A stretch of 64,000 nt of DNA, taken from contig NC_092875.1 of the NCBI RefSeq assembly GCF_028372415.1, positions 186,009,022-186,073,021 on the forward strand. Direction: 5' to 3'. A program made the translations under genes and the position numbers. The stretch comes from Notamacropus eugenii (taxonomy: Eukaryota; Chordata; Mammalia; Diprotodontia; Macropodidae). Below the pieces are notes generated by a model that was not told where the DNA came from, did no database searches, and saw only the letters and a list, made by a program, of their open reading frames with translations. Shown here one piece after another: positions 10,804-20,455 of this stretch; position 1 is the stretch's first letter; every line of letters starts with the position of its first letter.

Positions 10804-10805
10804 AT

Positions 10806-11028
10806 AATCCAGGGTTTTTTACCTCAAGAGTCTATGAATTAAAAAAAAGCTGACAACTGTATTTCAATATAAAACAAGCTCTTTTATATTACAAATATAA
10901 TTGATTTGCTTTTGTAATCTTATGTATTTTGTAATCCTATGAATCATGCATTCAAAAACATTGTTCTGAGGAGTCTATAGGCTTCACCAGACAGTAAAAT
11001 GGATCACATAAGAAATTAATAACCCCTA
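10806..11028 (+). repeat. Unclassified dispersed repeat ('cttcaccagac' family)
   Basis: It shares 'aactgtatttcaatataaa', 'tcctatgaatcatgcattca', 'acattgttctgaggagtcta' and 'taggcttcaccagacagtaa' with a copy at about 27005-27090 and, in reverse, with 31480-31590. Class unknown; I suspect an old DNA transposon. Confidence 0.55.
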
Positions 11029-11029
11029 C

Positions 11030-11280
11030 TCTAACCCAATCCTTTAATTTTACAGGTAAGAAAACTGAGTCCCAGGGGAGTTACTGAGAAGTTGTTTTGT
11101 GCACAAGGTATCAATTCAAGTGCCACCTGGAACCCAGAACATGAACATCACCATCCATTTTCCAAATTGAATTAAGACCATGTAACTAACTTGCTCAAGA
11201 CCACACAGTTGGTTTAGGGACAAAACTCTGGTTTACTGGTTCTCCTACTGATTCTCAGTATGGCATCCTTTCCTTCTAGG
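11030..11280 (-). repeat. MIR/THER1 copy interrupted by a foreign segment
   Basis: Antisense MIR CORE text is seen on each side (left 'ttttacaggtaagaaaactg', right 'taacttgctcaagaccacac'), but 11096-11191 in the middle is not MIR. That insert matches 11896-11984. Confidence 0.7.
11096..11191. repeat. Duplicated segment, copy A (inside a MIR)
   Basis: From 'tttgtgcacaaggtatcaat' to 'aaattgaattaagaccat' it aligns end to end with 11896-11984 in the same orientation at about 85% identity by eye. It sits within the MIR CORE region. Confidence 0.75.
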
Positions 11281-12225
11281 AAAAACTAGTTCCAACAAAT
11301 GCTTGACCTCAGGAATGGACAGTTATTTTTTATCCTCTCAGAGTGTGGCTCACCCATGTCCCCTGAATGATCAGCAACCAGCAGCCTCTCTGGGAGAAGC
11401 AGTACACAGGAAATCTCCTTCATCCTCTTCCCTTGGTATATTTCCTTAAAGCTGAGCCTTACCATCCACAAGGAGAGAGTTTCTCTTATCATCTGGCCAG
11501 CTTGTAGAAAAAGGAAGGGAGGTAATGATCATCAAATGCAATCTGTAGGGAGTAAACACAATTTTCCTTGCTTCATAAGCCTTTCATCCTTTATATTAAT
11601 CTCCCGGTAGTTTTTTTTTTTAAAGGGACAACCATCCTATCCAATTTTTTTTTCTCTTTCTCTCTGAGGGCCTTAATGGAAGAAATATTTGTTTCTGGTT
11701 CTCTGCCCTCGATTCTTCTCTACACAGCTCTGAGCTCTAAGTGACCCTCTTGAGTGCACGTAACCAGGCAGCACCGGGGCTTTCAGAGTCATTTAGAAAT
11801 AAAACTGGGATTAAACAGAGCACCGATATTGCCATTTCATTGTACATAATGGGAATGGTTTTGCTGGATGCCTAAACGCATTATGTGGTGAGTACTTTGT
11901 GCACAAACTATCATTTCAAGTGCCAGCTGGAAGCCCAGAGCATTACAACATTACCGTCCATTTTCCAAATTGAACCTAAGACCATTAATCCACATCACCA
12001 GCGTGAGAGAATGATCTGGAAGGTCTAACAATCACCCAGCAAACATAAATTGAACACCTACTATGTTCAAAGTCTTATGTTTGGTAGTCTTGCGGATAAT
12101 GGCAATTCACATTTGTCTATTTCTCTGACCTGTAATTGTACTGATATGGAGAATTTGTGGTATAGAAATTCCCAGAAACCACATACATGAAATTTAGGAT
12201 CTTCAAGAATTTCCTGGGGGCATTT
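11281..12225. other. Unique non-coding DNA
   Basis: No transposon was recognised. Base composition is more balanced than in the flanks around 11690-11990. The 68-codon minus-strand frame at 11286-11492 has no recognised domain. This stretch holds the probable source copy of the duplicated segment. Confidence 0.4.
11896..11984. repeat. Duplicated segment, copy B (in unique DNA)
   Basis: From 'tttgtgcacaaactatcatt' to 'ttgaacctaagaccat'. It lies 800 bp from copy A in direct orientation, in DNA without visible transposon sequence. Confidence 0.75.
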
Positions 12226-12227
12226 AG

Positions 12228-12300
12228 AGGATGAATAACTTACCCATAGTCATAGAGCTTATATGTGTCCAAAGCAGGACTTGAATGCTGTTCTTCCAAT
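12228..12300 (-). repeat. MIR fragment
   Basis: Antisense MIR: 'aacttacccatagtcataga', 'gcaggacttgaatgctgttc'. Confidence 0.55.
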
Positions 12301-12307
12301 TAAATGT

Positions 12308-12590
12308 AAGTCAACAAGCTTTTATTAAACACCACTCTATGTTAAACACTGGGCAAAGACAAAAATGAAAATCATTCTTGGTTTCAAGGTGCTTACATAC
12401 TACTAACCGGGAGGTGGGTAAGAGGGGAAATGAGAGGGTGGGGTGGACATAAACAGTAAATACATAATAAATATAATTTCTAGGGAGGTAGCACTAATAC
12501 CTGGGTGAGTTAGAAAAAGACTCTTGTAGGAGGTGACCGTTGGAAGAAGAGGGTAGACATTCAAGGGGCAACTTGTCTAAAAGTGTAGAA
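12308..12590 (-). repeat. L2 3' region
   Basis: Antisense L2 from the tail ('caagcttttattaaacacca') inward ('ttcaaggtgcttacatacta', then 'cttgtaggaggtgaccgttg'). Confidence 0.65.
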
Positions 12591-12595
12591 ATCAA

Positions 12596-12945
12596 ATCAT
12601 AAGACTGTGAGTTAAGAGCTGGAAGGGACCTCAGAGGCTGCTGAATTCAACCTCCTTACTTTATAGATGGGACATCAGAAGGTTAAGTAACTTGTCCAAG
12701 ATTACATAGGGAAAGGAATAGACCTTTGTATGGTGCCTACTATGTGTCAGGCAAAAAGCTTTACAGATATTATTTCTTCTGATTTTTGCAATGACCCTAT
12801 GAGGTAGGTGCTATTATTATCCCCATTTTAAAGTTGAGGAAACTAAGGCAAAAACAGTAATAGACTTAAATGTTTAAGGCAGGATCTGAACTGAGGTCCT
12901 CCTGACTGCAGACCAACCACTGTATCCATCGAGCCACCTAGATCC
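12596..12945 (-). repeat. Two adjoining MIR/THER1-type SINEs
   Basis: 12596-12712 has 'aagagctggaagggacctca' and 'taagtaacttgtccaagatt'. 12717-12945 is a fuller THER1-type copy: 'gtgcctactatgtgtcaggc', 'gaggtaggtgctattattat', 'ccattttaaagttgaggaaa', ending at the tRNA-like head 'gagccacctagat'. Confidence 0.7.
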
Positions 12946-13086
12946 TTAACCAATAGCTAATTGGTGTCTGGGGCAAGATTTGAAAGTAGACTTTCCCTGT
13001 GTCATATTTCTTCTTGTAGATTTAGAACCAGAAGGTACCTTATAAGCCATCTTATCCATATATCCAGTTCTGGTCTCTCTCCTGGG

Positions 13087-13118
13087 CTACTTGATCTTTT
13101 GGCTAAGATCAGTATAGC
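13087..13118 (+). pseudogene. U2 snRNA 5' fragment (possible)
   Basis: 13096-13111 is a 16-base exact match to the conserved 5' region of U2 snRNA (CTTTTGGCTAAGATCA), with partial similarity on both sides (ttgat before it, gtatag after it). The rest of U2, including the Sm site, is absent, so it can only be a short pseudogene fragment. A 16-base match is unlikely by chance but not impossible, and the flank is L2-like. Confidence 0.4.
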
Positions 13119-13164
13119 CCTGGCCCTGCTCTGTCTTGCTTAGTGTTTAGTTCAGAGGACTCTT

Positions 13165-13648
13165 ACTATCATCTATCTTTTATCTCCAACTGTCTCTTGG
13201 ACTTGTCAAATTCAGTGTCCTGTAGCCATCTTAAATTCAACAATTCCAAAACAGAACTAATCTCTTCCCCCAAATTCTCCCCTCTTGTGAACTTTCCCAC
13301 TACTGAGGGGACCACCATTCTGTGCAATCTTGGGGTCATCCTTGACTTTTCCCTCCTGCTCATCCCATGTATCCAGTTTGTCAACCAAGTTTGTCATTTC
13401 TATCTTCACAGCATCTCTTATATCCATCCCCTTCTCTTGGATCATGAAGCCACAGCCCTAATTTATGCCTGGACTATTTCTATAGCCTTCTAACTGGTTT
13501 GCCTGACTCCAGTCTCTTCTCAATCCAAACCATCCTTCACTAAGTTGCTAAGGTGATTTATTGAAAGTATAGCATGTCACCTTCCTTCTCTTTGACATCC
13601 AGTGGCTCCCTTTTTCCTCCAGGATCACATTTAAGCTTTTTATAATCT
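13165..13648 (+). pseudogene. L2 ORF2 fragment, C-terminal to reverse transcriptase
   Basis: The open frame at 13143-13493 (116 codons) carries L2 marks downstream of the RT core: F-N-N-S-K-T-E-L-I (about 13230-13260), then a proline-rich stretch, L-G-V-I-L-D-x-S-L (about 13333-13360), and a diverged form of the Y-x-x-x-L-L/A-L-I-x-x-x-x-D-Y block. It continues with 'cttctctttgacatccagtg' and 'caggatcacatttaagcttt' until a SINE interrupts it. Only the C-terminal third of ORF2 is here and the frame is lost after 13493. It is an inactive fossil. Confidence 0.8.
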
Positions 13649-13900
13649 GGGCGGCTAGGTGGCACAGTGGATAGATTGCTGGGTCTAGGAGTCAGGAAGA
13701 CTCATCTTCCTGAGTTCAAATCTGGCCTCAGACTCTTACTAGCTGTGTGACCCTGGGCAAGTCACTTCACCTTGTTTGCCTTAGTTTCCTCATCTGGAAA
13801 ATGAGCTAGAGAAGGAAATGGCAAAGCATATCAGTATCTTTGCCAAGAGAACCCCAAATGGGGGTCATGAAGAGTTGGACATGACTGACAAATGACTCAC
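13649..13900 (+). repeat. WSINE1-type CORE-SINE, complete sense copy
   Basis: This is the best full-length sense copy. The tRNA-like head starts at 'gggcggctaggtggcacagt' (A-box region), the B-box-like 'gagttcaaatctggcctcag' is at about 13712-13731, the CORE is 'ctgtgtgaccctgggcaagt', and the 3' tail is 'gaagagttggacatgactga'. It is inserted in an L2; flanks 'tataat' and 'tatagaat' may be a short target-site duplication. The 3' tail resembles the RTE end at 15190-15222. Confidence 0.9.
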
Positions 13901-13934
13901 TATAGAATATAACTGCTGTGTTCAAGAAACAGCA

Positions 13935-14225
13935 AATGGGCTACTTTAGCTGTCACGGAGGGTGAGTGAGGAATAGCAAAGAGAAATCAAATTGGAAAGA
14001 CAAGTTGGAGCCAGATTGTAAAGGATCTTAAGTGTCAAACACCAGTGTTTCAATTTCATACTCAAGGCAACAGGGAACCCCCAAAGCTTCTTGAACAGGA
14101 TAATGCTACAGTCAGATGTGTGCTTTAGGAATAACATTGATTGAAAAGGCTGGAGTCAACAAGACTGAGTAGGAGGCTATGGTGATAATCCAAAAGAGAG
14201 GTAATAAAGGAGTTAATGGTGGTTA
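13935..14225 (-). repeat. L2 internal fragment
   Basis: Antisense L2 ORF2. The minus-strand frame 13946-14137 reads L-K-I-L-Y-N-L-A-P-T-C-L-S-N-L-I, the diverged form of the L2 block downstream of the RT core. It is on the strand opposite to the L2 at 13165-13648, so it is a separate insertion. Confidence 0.7.
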
Positions 14226-14440
14226 ACTATATTACTTTTTGTTAAATATTACAAAGTACTTTCTTCACAGCAACCTTGAAGGGTAGGTTCCATAAATCAT
14301 TTGTCCATATTCTACAGGTGATGAAACTGAGAAGTGAAATGATTTGTCTATGATGACTTTGTTAAGCCAATGTTGGATCTAGGATTTGAATCTTGGTCTC
14401 TTGACTTCATTGTTTCAAGACTTTATCCCCAATGCTTCAT
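14226..14440 (-). repeat. MIR/THER1 fragment
   Basis: Antisense: 'cagcaaccttgaagggtagg', 'ttctacaggtgatgaaactg', 'ggatttgaatcttggtctct'. Confidence 0.6.
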
Positions 14441-14723
14441 GTAGAAGGTGATGATTAAGATATGTTTTAAAGGAATTCTATGAGGCAGAATTGGGGGGCA
14501 CTCAAGGCATAGCATTATTTTTTTCCTCAAGAGAAATAAAGTTTATTTTTTCCACTTATTAGCATTTTATTTTTTCCAATTACATGTGAAGATAGTTTTC
14601 AGCATTTACTTTTATGAGATTTTGAGTTTCAAATTTTTTTCTTTCTTCCTCCCCAAGATGGCAAGCAATCTGATACAGGCTATACATGTACAATCATATT
14701 AAACATATTTCCACATTAGCATG
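14441..14723. repeat. Two-part block, copy A
   Basis: The first about 80 bp ('gtagaaggtgatgattaaga', 'ggaattctatgaggcagaat') is L2-like. The rest ('ttcctcaagagaaataaagt', 'ccaattacatgtgaagatag', 'caagatggcaagcaatctga', 'aaacatatttccacattagc') is a marsupial LINE-like repeat. The same two parts with the same junction occur at 17050-17349. Confidence 0.7.
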
Positions 14724-14887
14724 GTAGTATTTTGGTACTACCCCATGTTACCTCCTCATTTATAAAGAATAATAATAAAATATTTGGTGCTTAATAAGCT
14801 CTGCTTTCTAGGACCTGGCAATTTAAGTAGGGAAATAAGACATGATGATACACATGAAAAAATAACTAATTGTAACAGGGACCTTTT
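14724..14887. other. Short non-coding spacer
   Basis: No repeat was assigned. The 103-codon minus-strand frame at 14756-15067 runs into the RTE-derived element and is not a gene. Confidence 0.4.
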
Positions 14888-15222
14888 TCTCTCTTGTATC
14901 ACTGCCTTGTCATGGGGAAGGGGCTTGCATATCTCAATGAAGCTATGAGTTATGCTATGCAGGGTTACCCCAAACAGACAGGACATAATGGAGAGGTCTG
15001 ACAAAAGGTGATACAATGGAGAAGGAAATGGCAAACCACTCCATTTTCTTTGCCAAGGAAATCCCATGGGCGGAAGATGAGATGGATAGATTGTATTATG
15101 GATGCAATGAACATGAGCTTAGACAGACTTTGGGAGATAGTGGAACACAGAAAAGCCTAGCTTGTTATGGTCTGTGGGATTATGAAGAGTCAGACATGAC
15201 TGAATGACTGAACAACAGGGCC
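14888..15222 (+). repeat. Internally deleted BovB-like RTE
   Basis: The first part keeps BovB-like text in order: 'actgccttgtcatggggaag', 'gcatatctcaatgaagctat', 'ggagaaggaaatggcaaacc'. It then jumps to the RTE 3' end ('gtctgtgggattatgaagag', 'tcagacatgactgaatgact', 'gaacaaca'). The frame 15016-15207 ends in L-A-C-Y-G-L-W-D-Y-E-E-S-D-M-T-E, the well-known BovB C-terminal pattern with substitutions. A 5' part joined to the 3' tail resembles RTE-derived short elements reported in marsupials. Confidence 0.75.
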
Positions 15223-15669
15223 CCCTATGACAGTACTCAGATGAACTAGAGTCAGTCACTGGGACTGAAGAAGATGGTCATTTTTTCTTTTTGGTTCATT
15301 GTCTTCACTGTGCTTACTTCAGAAAAATCACTAAATAGTTTATGTTTGGTTCATGTTCAAGTTTCCTCAAGTGCAGGTAGTAAGGTCACAGCTCCCATAT
15401 GGGCATTTAAGGAAGCATTGCATATGAGTAGTATCAAAGAATCCATTTAGCATTCTAGATTTTACATGTCTTAATCAAGATATCTTTATCACTTGCTCAC
15501 ACAGGAGGGAGAATGAGAATATGTATACAAAAACCAGTCTCAACTGTGTTCTTCCTTAAGTGGAACAGGATTGGACAGCTTTTATTTCAGCTCAAGGAAA
15601 GTAGAGAATTTGCCAAGAACTCATAGAAGCCCACAAAATGATGCTTCTCTGTATAAATCAATTATATAG
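15223..15669. other. Unique non-coding DNA, no gene seen
   Basis: Nothing was recognised beyond short frames. Confidence 0.4.
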
Positions 15670-15934
15670 CTGGATGTTCAGTCCTTTTTCAGTCTGTTCA
15701 GTCCTTTTGAGTCTGTTATCCCATTTGGGTTTTTCTTGGCAACAGTACTGGAGTAGTTCAACATTTCCTTCTCCAGCTCATTTTGCAGCTAAGGAAACTG
15801 AGGCAAACAGGGTTAAGTGACTTACCCAGGGTCACACAACTAGTAAGTATCTTGAGGCCAGATTTGAACTCAGGAAAATGAGTCTTCCTCACTCTCAGTC
15901 CAACATTCTATCCACTGTGCTACCTTGCTGCCCA
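15670..15934 (-). repeat. WSINE1-type CORE-SINE
   Basis: Complete antisense copy, from the 3' tail 'ttcagtccttttgagtctgt' to the head 'tgtgctaccttgctgccc'. Its tail region holds an extra partial 'cagtccttttt' repeat. Confidence 0.85.
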
Positions 15935-16770
15935 ATCACATACTACACATACATAATATGCATATGTGTTTATAGGCACGTATGTCAACTTTTCCCAAAA
16001 GGAATTGAAATTTGGGTTGCTATTAGGGTACCCTTTGAATTACGCTCTGGCCCCCTGCCCCGCAGTCCTACAAGGCTCACAGTAGCACCCTGAGCCTTAG
16101 ATTCCTACCAAAAGGTTAACATACTTTGGAGGCTGCTGAACAATAGATCAATTCCTTTCCCATCAGATCTGAACTGTCTGAGATGCTCCTGGTAACACCT
16201 GGGTGGCAAGGGCCTGATTTCTTCCCATCTCCTGCTCCCCAAAACCTCCCCCTGCCCTTTTAGCTATAGGAGCTATGTTAGTGATGTGCTTCCTTCTCCA
16301 AGAAGCATACTGTTCAAGGAATCTTCTTCCTCTAGAGTGGTGCCCAAGCTCTCCAACTTGGAGACACTCACAAGAAAAGCCTCCAGACTTATGTTTCCCT
16401 CTTGGGCTGAGTAAGCATGTGCAGACTTATTTCTGCCATGTCCTTCTGTGGGAGCTGTCTTTGTGCCTGGGTGTAACTTAGACTGGGGAAGCTCACTTTG
16501 AGGATTTCTTCTCTCAGGTTGAATACAAGCACATGCAACACCTAGGTATCTCTGCCTCAAGGGCAGCCATTTCAGCTCCTTGGGGAAAGGAGACTGTGCA
16601 GGTGAACAGGTCTCCACTCTCACATCCTGAAACAGAGGTACCCCAGAACAGCTCTGTGGTCTTTTGAATAGGGAAAGAAATTTCAAGAGACCAAACTGGT
16701 TTGTCAGCTTACTGTTCTACAATGTGGAGAGAAACAGCTTCTCTGATGAGAATCAACTTACTCAACACCC
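15935..16770. other. Unique DNA with a 137-codon minus-strand frame, no gene supported
   Basis: The minus-strand frame 16273-16686 (137 codons) is the longest one in non-repetitive DNA and overlaps a 68-codon plus frame. It shows no domain, signal peptide or membrane segment and has no convincing start context. The region is richer in G/C than its flanks. It could be an unrecognised LTR or 5'UTR piece, or plain unique DNA. Confidence 0.3.
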
Positions 16771-16774
16771 TTTT

Positions 16775-17131
16775 AATCAAACAATCAGCATTTATTAAGC
16801 ACTATCTATATGCCAGGTTCTGTGGTAAGTTCTGGAGATATAAATACAAAAAATAAACAGTTCCTTATCTCAAGGAATTTATATCTTATCATCGAATATA
16901 TAATATATGTACACCTACACATATACATATACACACATATGTATATATACATATGTGTATATACATGTATATATGTATGTGTGTATACACGAAATAAAAT
17001 TTTAAAATACAGTTTGATAGGTAGTTAGAAAGAGAGGACACTAGCAGATGTAGAAGGTAATGCTTGAGATATGTTTTAAAAGAAGAGAAGAATTCTATGA
17101 GGTAGAGTTGGAGGGGTATTAAAAGCATGGC
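16775..17131 (-). repeat. L2 3' region, first half
   Basis: Antisense L2 tail ('cagcatttattaagcactat', 'ttctcaaggaatttatatct' type), then a TATA/CA microsatellite, then 'ggacactagcagatgtagaa' and 'aattctatgaggtagagttg'. The L2 is broken at about 17132 and resumes at 17445. Confidence 0.7.
16896..16992. repeat. Compound TATG/CACATA microsatellite
   Basis: About 95 bp of alternating purine-pyrimidine (acacat, tatgtg, tatata) lies inside the L2. Confidence 0.9.
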
Positions 17132-17440
17132 ATTTTTTCCTCAAGAGAAATAAAGTTTATTTATTTTTTCCACTTAATAATATTTTATTTTTTCCAATTA
17201 CATGTAAAGATAGTTTTCAACATTCACTTTTATAAGATTTTGAGTTCTAAATTGTTTTCTCCCTCTCCATCCCTCCCCCAAGATGGCAAATAATCTGATA
17301 CAGGCTATGCCACGTACAATCACATTAAACATATTTCCACATTAGTATGACATAATTTTTTAAAATGTAATATTTCCTGATTAAATGAAATAAATTTGAA
17401 TTCAAAGCAAAAATGCATTCATAGAGATAGAAGATGGAAT
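17132..17440. repeat. LINE-like repeat inserted in an L2; copy B of the two-part block
   Basis: 'ttttttcctcaagagaaata', 'ccaattacatgtaaagatag' and 'aaacatatttccacattagt' match copy A up to about 17349. The L2 on both sides shows that this piece is an insertion. 17350-17440 is unassigned. Confidence 0.65.
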
Positions 17441-17444
17441 TCTG

Positions 17445-17705
17445 GAGAAGGCCAGTTTGACTTGATGGTAGTGGATGAGAAGAGGAATAATGTAATGAGC
17501 CAAGAAAGATCCAGTCAGACCAGACTGTAAAGGATTTTAAAAACCAAACAAAGGAGGTTATGTTTTGTCCTGAAGGCAAGAAGGAGTCACTGGAGTTTAT
17601 TAAACAAGATGATCAGCTCTGAGTTTTAAGAAAATCACTTTAGCAGCTGTGCAGAGGATGAATTGGGGTTCAGAAAGACCAGAGGCAGGGAAACCAATTA
17701 GTAGG
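17445..17705 (-). repeat. L2, second half of the interrupted copy
   Basis: Antisense L2 continues in the expected order: 'accagactgtaaaggatttt', 'gagtcactggagtttattaa', 'gaaaatcactttagcagctg'. Confidence 0.75.
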
Positions 17706-17772
17706 CGATTGTCTTTACCAACTTATTTAGATGGATACAAGATCTTATCAGTATGGGTGCCCCCTCTATTTT

Positions 17773-17895
17773 ATAATCTAACCCAATAAACATTTATTAA
17801 GTGCCTACTATGTGCTAGGCACTGTGCTAAGGATATAATTAATAAAAGAGTATCCTAGCCCTCAAAGAGATTACAATTTAAAGGTGGGAGATAAT
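17773..17895 (-). repeat. L2 3' end
   Basis: Antisense tail: 'ataaacatttattaagtgcc', 'tactatgtgctaggcactgt', 'ccctcaaagagattacaatt'. Confidence 0.8.
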
Positions 17896-18545
17896 ACACA
17901 AGAAAAATAGGGGGATAGGGAAGAATGGGACACCATGGGGTACCTGGTGTGGGGGCATCTTATTCTATGGGGTTGAAACCAAGTAGGGCAGCAGATGGAG
18001 TGTGGAGTGAGCTGAGAGAGTCTGGTTTCTGCTCTCAATAAAGGAAGGTATTGGGAGGAGCTTGGTACTCCACCCTCCAGTTCTCCAGTTAGAAGACAGA
18101 GGAAGTTGAAGAAAGTGGTGGCAATTAGGACTTGAGTTAGCAGCTTGGTGGTGAGTTTAGAAGTGATGAGCTTATCCCGGGAGGGGCAGTTTGTTCCATA
18201 GAGAGTGGAGTGAGCCAAGAGAGTCCAGTTGTAGATTGTAGATTATAGATCATAGCCCATCCGTATCTTCCCATCCTGGATAATTTTATAGAAGATTCAC
18301 CCCCTGTGTGCTGAAGTCCTTCCTCTTATTCTTTGATATCTCAAGGGTATTACAGCTAAAAGAATTAACAGGAGAAGACAGTGGATGCTTAAGTGCCAAA
18401 TGAATATGATAGATAATAAATGCTATGGTAGGATTGAGGAGTGGGCTGGAATACTCACAGTGGGCTTCATAGGGGCAATGAGAGTCAGAGACGGGAAAGG
18501 ATATTACAAGAAGCAGAATGGCATAGGGAAGATTACGAAGAGATT
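17896..18545. other. Non-coding DNA, unclassified repeat possible at 17990-18240
   Basis: Two related phrases about 200 bp apart ('gtggagtgagctgagagagt' near 18000 and 'gtggagtgagccaagagagt' near 18205) show an internal duplication. Minus-strand frames of 115 and 101 codons cross the region and have no recognised domain. Confidence 0.35.
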
Positions 18546-18548
18546 CCA

Positions 18549-18584
18549 GTGTGTGTGTGTGTGTGCGTGTGTGTGTGTGTGTGT
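18549..18584. repeat. (GT)n microsatellite
   Basis: 36 bp of GT with one GC interruption. Confidence 0.95.
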
Positions 18585-18749
18585 ATTTCATGTAAATGCT
18601 TTGTTAAAGGGTCATAGACTCTCAAAGTGCAGTAATTAATAATATGCCTCATAAAAAGGGGAGGGAGACTTGCATAATTCCTTAGGCTATTCATGGAATA
18701 CATGGCTCTTCAAAATACATGCTGTCTGCAGTTAGATGTAGCTATATCT

Positions 18750-20455
18750 TTGCTCAGAGGTGTCCAACTGTTGGCTTTCTAGGTGATTTCTTTTAATTGC
18801 ATGTCCAAATCATCAATTTGTTTTTTGTCTGTTTTGTTGATGAAGGTGTTTTAGAGATACGAGTTTTACCCTGAGGACAGTTTTTGCTGCATCTTCAAAA
18901 TTTTGATGCTTTGCTTTATTGTTGTCATACTGAAATCACCTACTGTTTCTACGATTTATTCTTTGACCAGTTCATTAGGATTAAGTTATTTGGTCTTCAT
19001 TTAATTTTAGTACTTTCTTCTGGAACCCTTTATCAGATAGATATAACTTTATTGCATTGTGATCAATAAAAAGATGTGTTTATTAGTTCCTTTCTGCATT
19101 TGTTTGTGAAATTTGTATACCCTAATACATGGTCAGTTTCTGTAAAGGTGCTGCCAGGATCCCCATGCCAACCACCTCTCTCTTTTTACTCCCCTGTATT
19201 TACTATTAGGAGACATCCTGTTTTCTACAGCTAAGGCACAGCAAACAAACTGTGCCCTGAGCGTGACATAACAACAATCCTTTGCACTCACCCTCTGAAT
19301 GAAATCAGACACAGTGAAGTCCCAGGATAGTTTCATACCCTTTCTTTTCCATTCTTCTGATGGTCTTACTTCATTTATAAAATCACATTTAACCTTAAAA
19401 ATTTTTGCTTCATTTCTCCCAGAATTCTAGTTGACTTTTTGTCCAAGTCATGTTTTTCTTTGAAGTTTTGCGTATAGATATGCTGGAGTCACTTTTTTCT
19501 TCTGGGTTTTTGTCTTGGGTGTCACTTCCATGAAAACTATTTATTATTAGTCTTTTTTCATTTACTTATTCTTGTAGCCTTATTCCTCAAATTGGTACTT
19601 TAGTACAAGGCCAGGTTCTATACAGCTTCAGCCTTATTTGGTTCTGGTTTGTCTTCTTTCAGGTCCTACGCTGTTTTTCCCGAGTATTGAATGCTATGTT
19701 CTTCAAGGATCTCAGGGATATCTCAGGCCGGGGACTTTTGTTTAGTGTGCCCAGAGTGGTCTGATCCAGGGTTAAGTGTGATCAGTACCCTCTTGGACTC
19801 AATTTTGTAAGTTCCTGACCTGGATTTGGGTCTGAACAACGCAGTCATAGACTTGTTGCTGGTTGGAGATTCAGTAGACTGCTAGTGGCTCCAAACCTTG
19901 TCAGCCAATGGAAAGATTCTGTAGGTTCATATTGACAGAACTATAGGTTCCCTCTTGGTCTGAGCTCCCTGACTTCATTATGCAGATGCATGCCTCAGAC
20001 TGGTGAATCTGAGACTTTGCCTCTAGTTTCTGGTTCGGCTCCTTGCCCAATGCATAGGCCCAGGCCCATGACTACTCCTTGCTCTGGTATGCCATCTCTA
20101 TGTCCTTCTTAATCTATACTGGCTCTGGAGCTAGGACAAGAGGGCTGCTAATTGAGTTCTTTTCCTGCTCCCTGAGTAGTACTCTCCTTGGTGGATCAAT
20201 GACCTACTTCTTATCAAGTACACTCTGGGAGGTGCTTTCCTTGCTAGACCCATTTCCCCCATGTCCTTAAACCTCTATCTTCCTATGTAGACTTTGGTTG
20301 AAAAAAAAAAATGAGTTACTATGTTTTCTCCACGGATTTCTCTGGAATGTCTCACTCTGGCACTCTTTCTAGGTTTCTCTTGGAATAGTTGCAGAGGAGA
20401 GCTGAGCTGTACTCTTGTTTCTATCCTGCCATCATTTCTGGCCTACTAACTTTGT
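18750..20455 (-). repeat. Antisense L1/HAL1-like element
   Basis: 18760-19140 is antisense L1 ORF2-like text ('gcatcttcaaaattttgatg', 'gcattgtgatcaataaaaag', 'ctaatacatggtcagtttct'). 19390-19500 is ORF1-like on the minus strand. 19600-20455 has the composition of an antisense L1 5'UTR, ending 'tcttgtttctatcctgccat'. 19150-19330 fits neither part and may be an insertion. ORF2 is almost wholly missing. All frames are broken. Confidence 0.5.

Noticed and set aside
16273..16686. 137-codon minus-strand frame as a gene
   Set aside because: No domain, no splice context, and an overlapping plus frame; in 64 kb such a frame is expected by chance.
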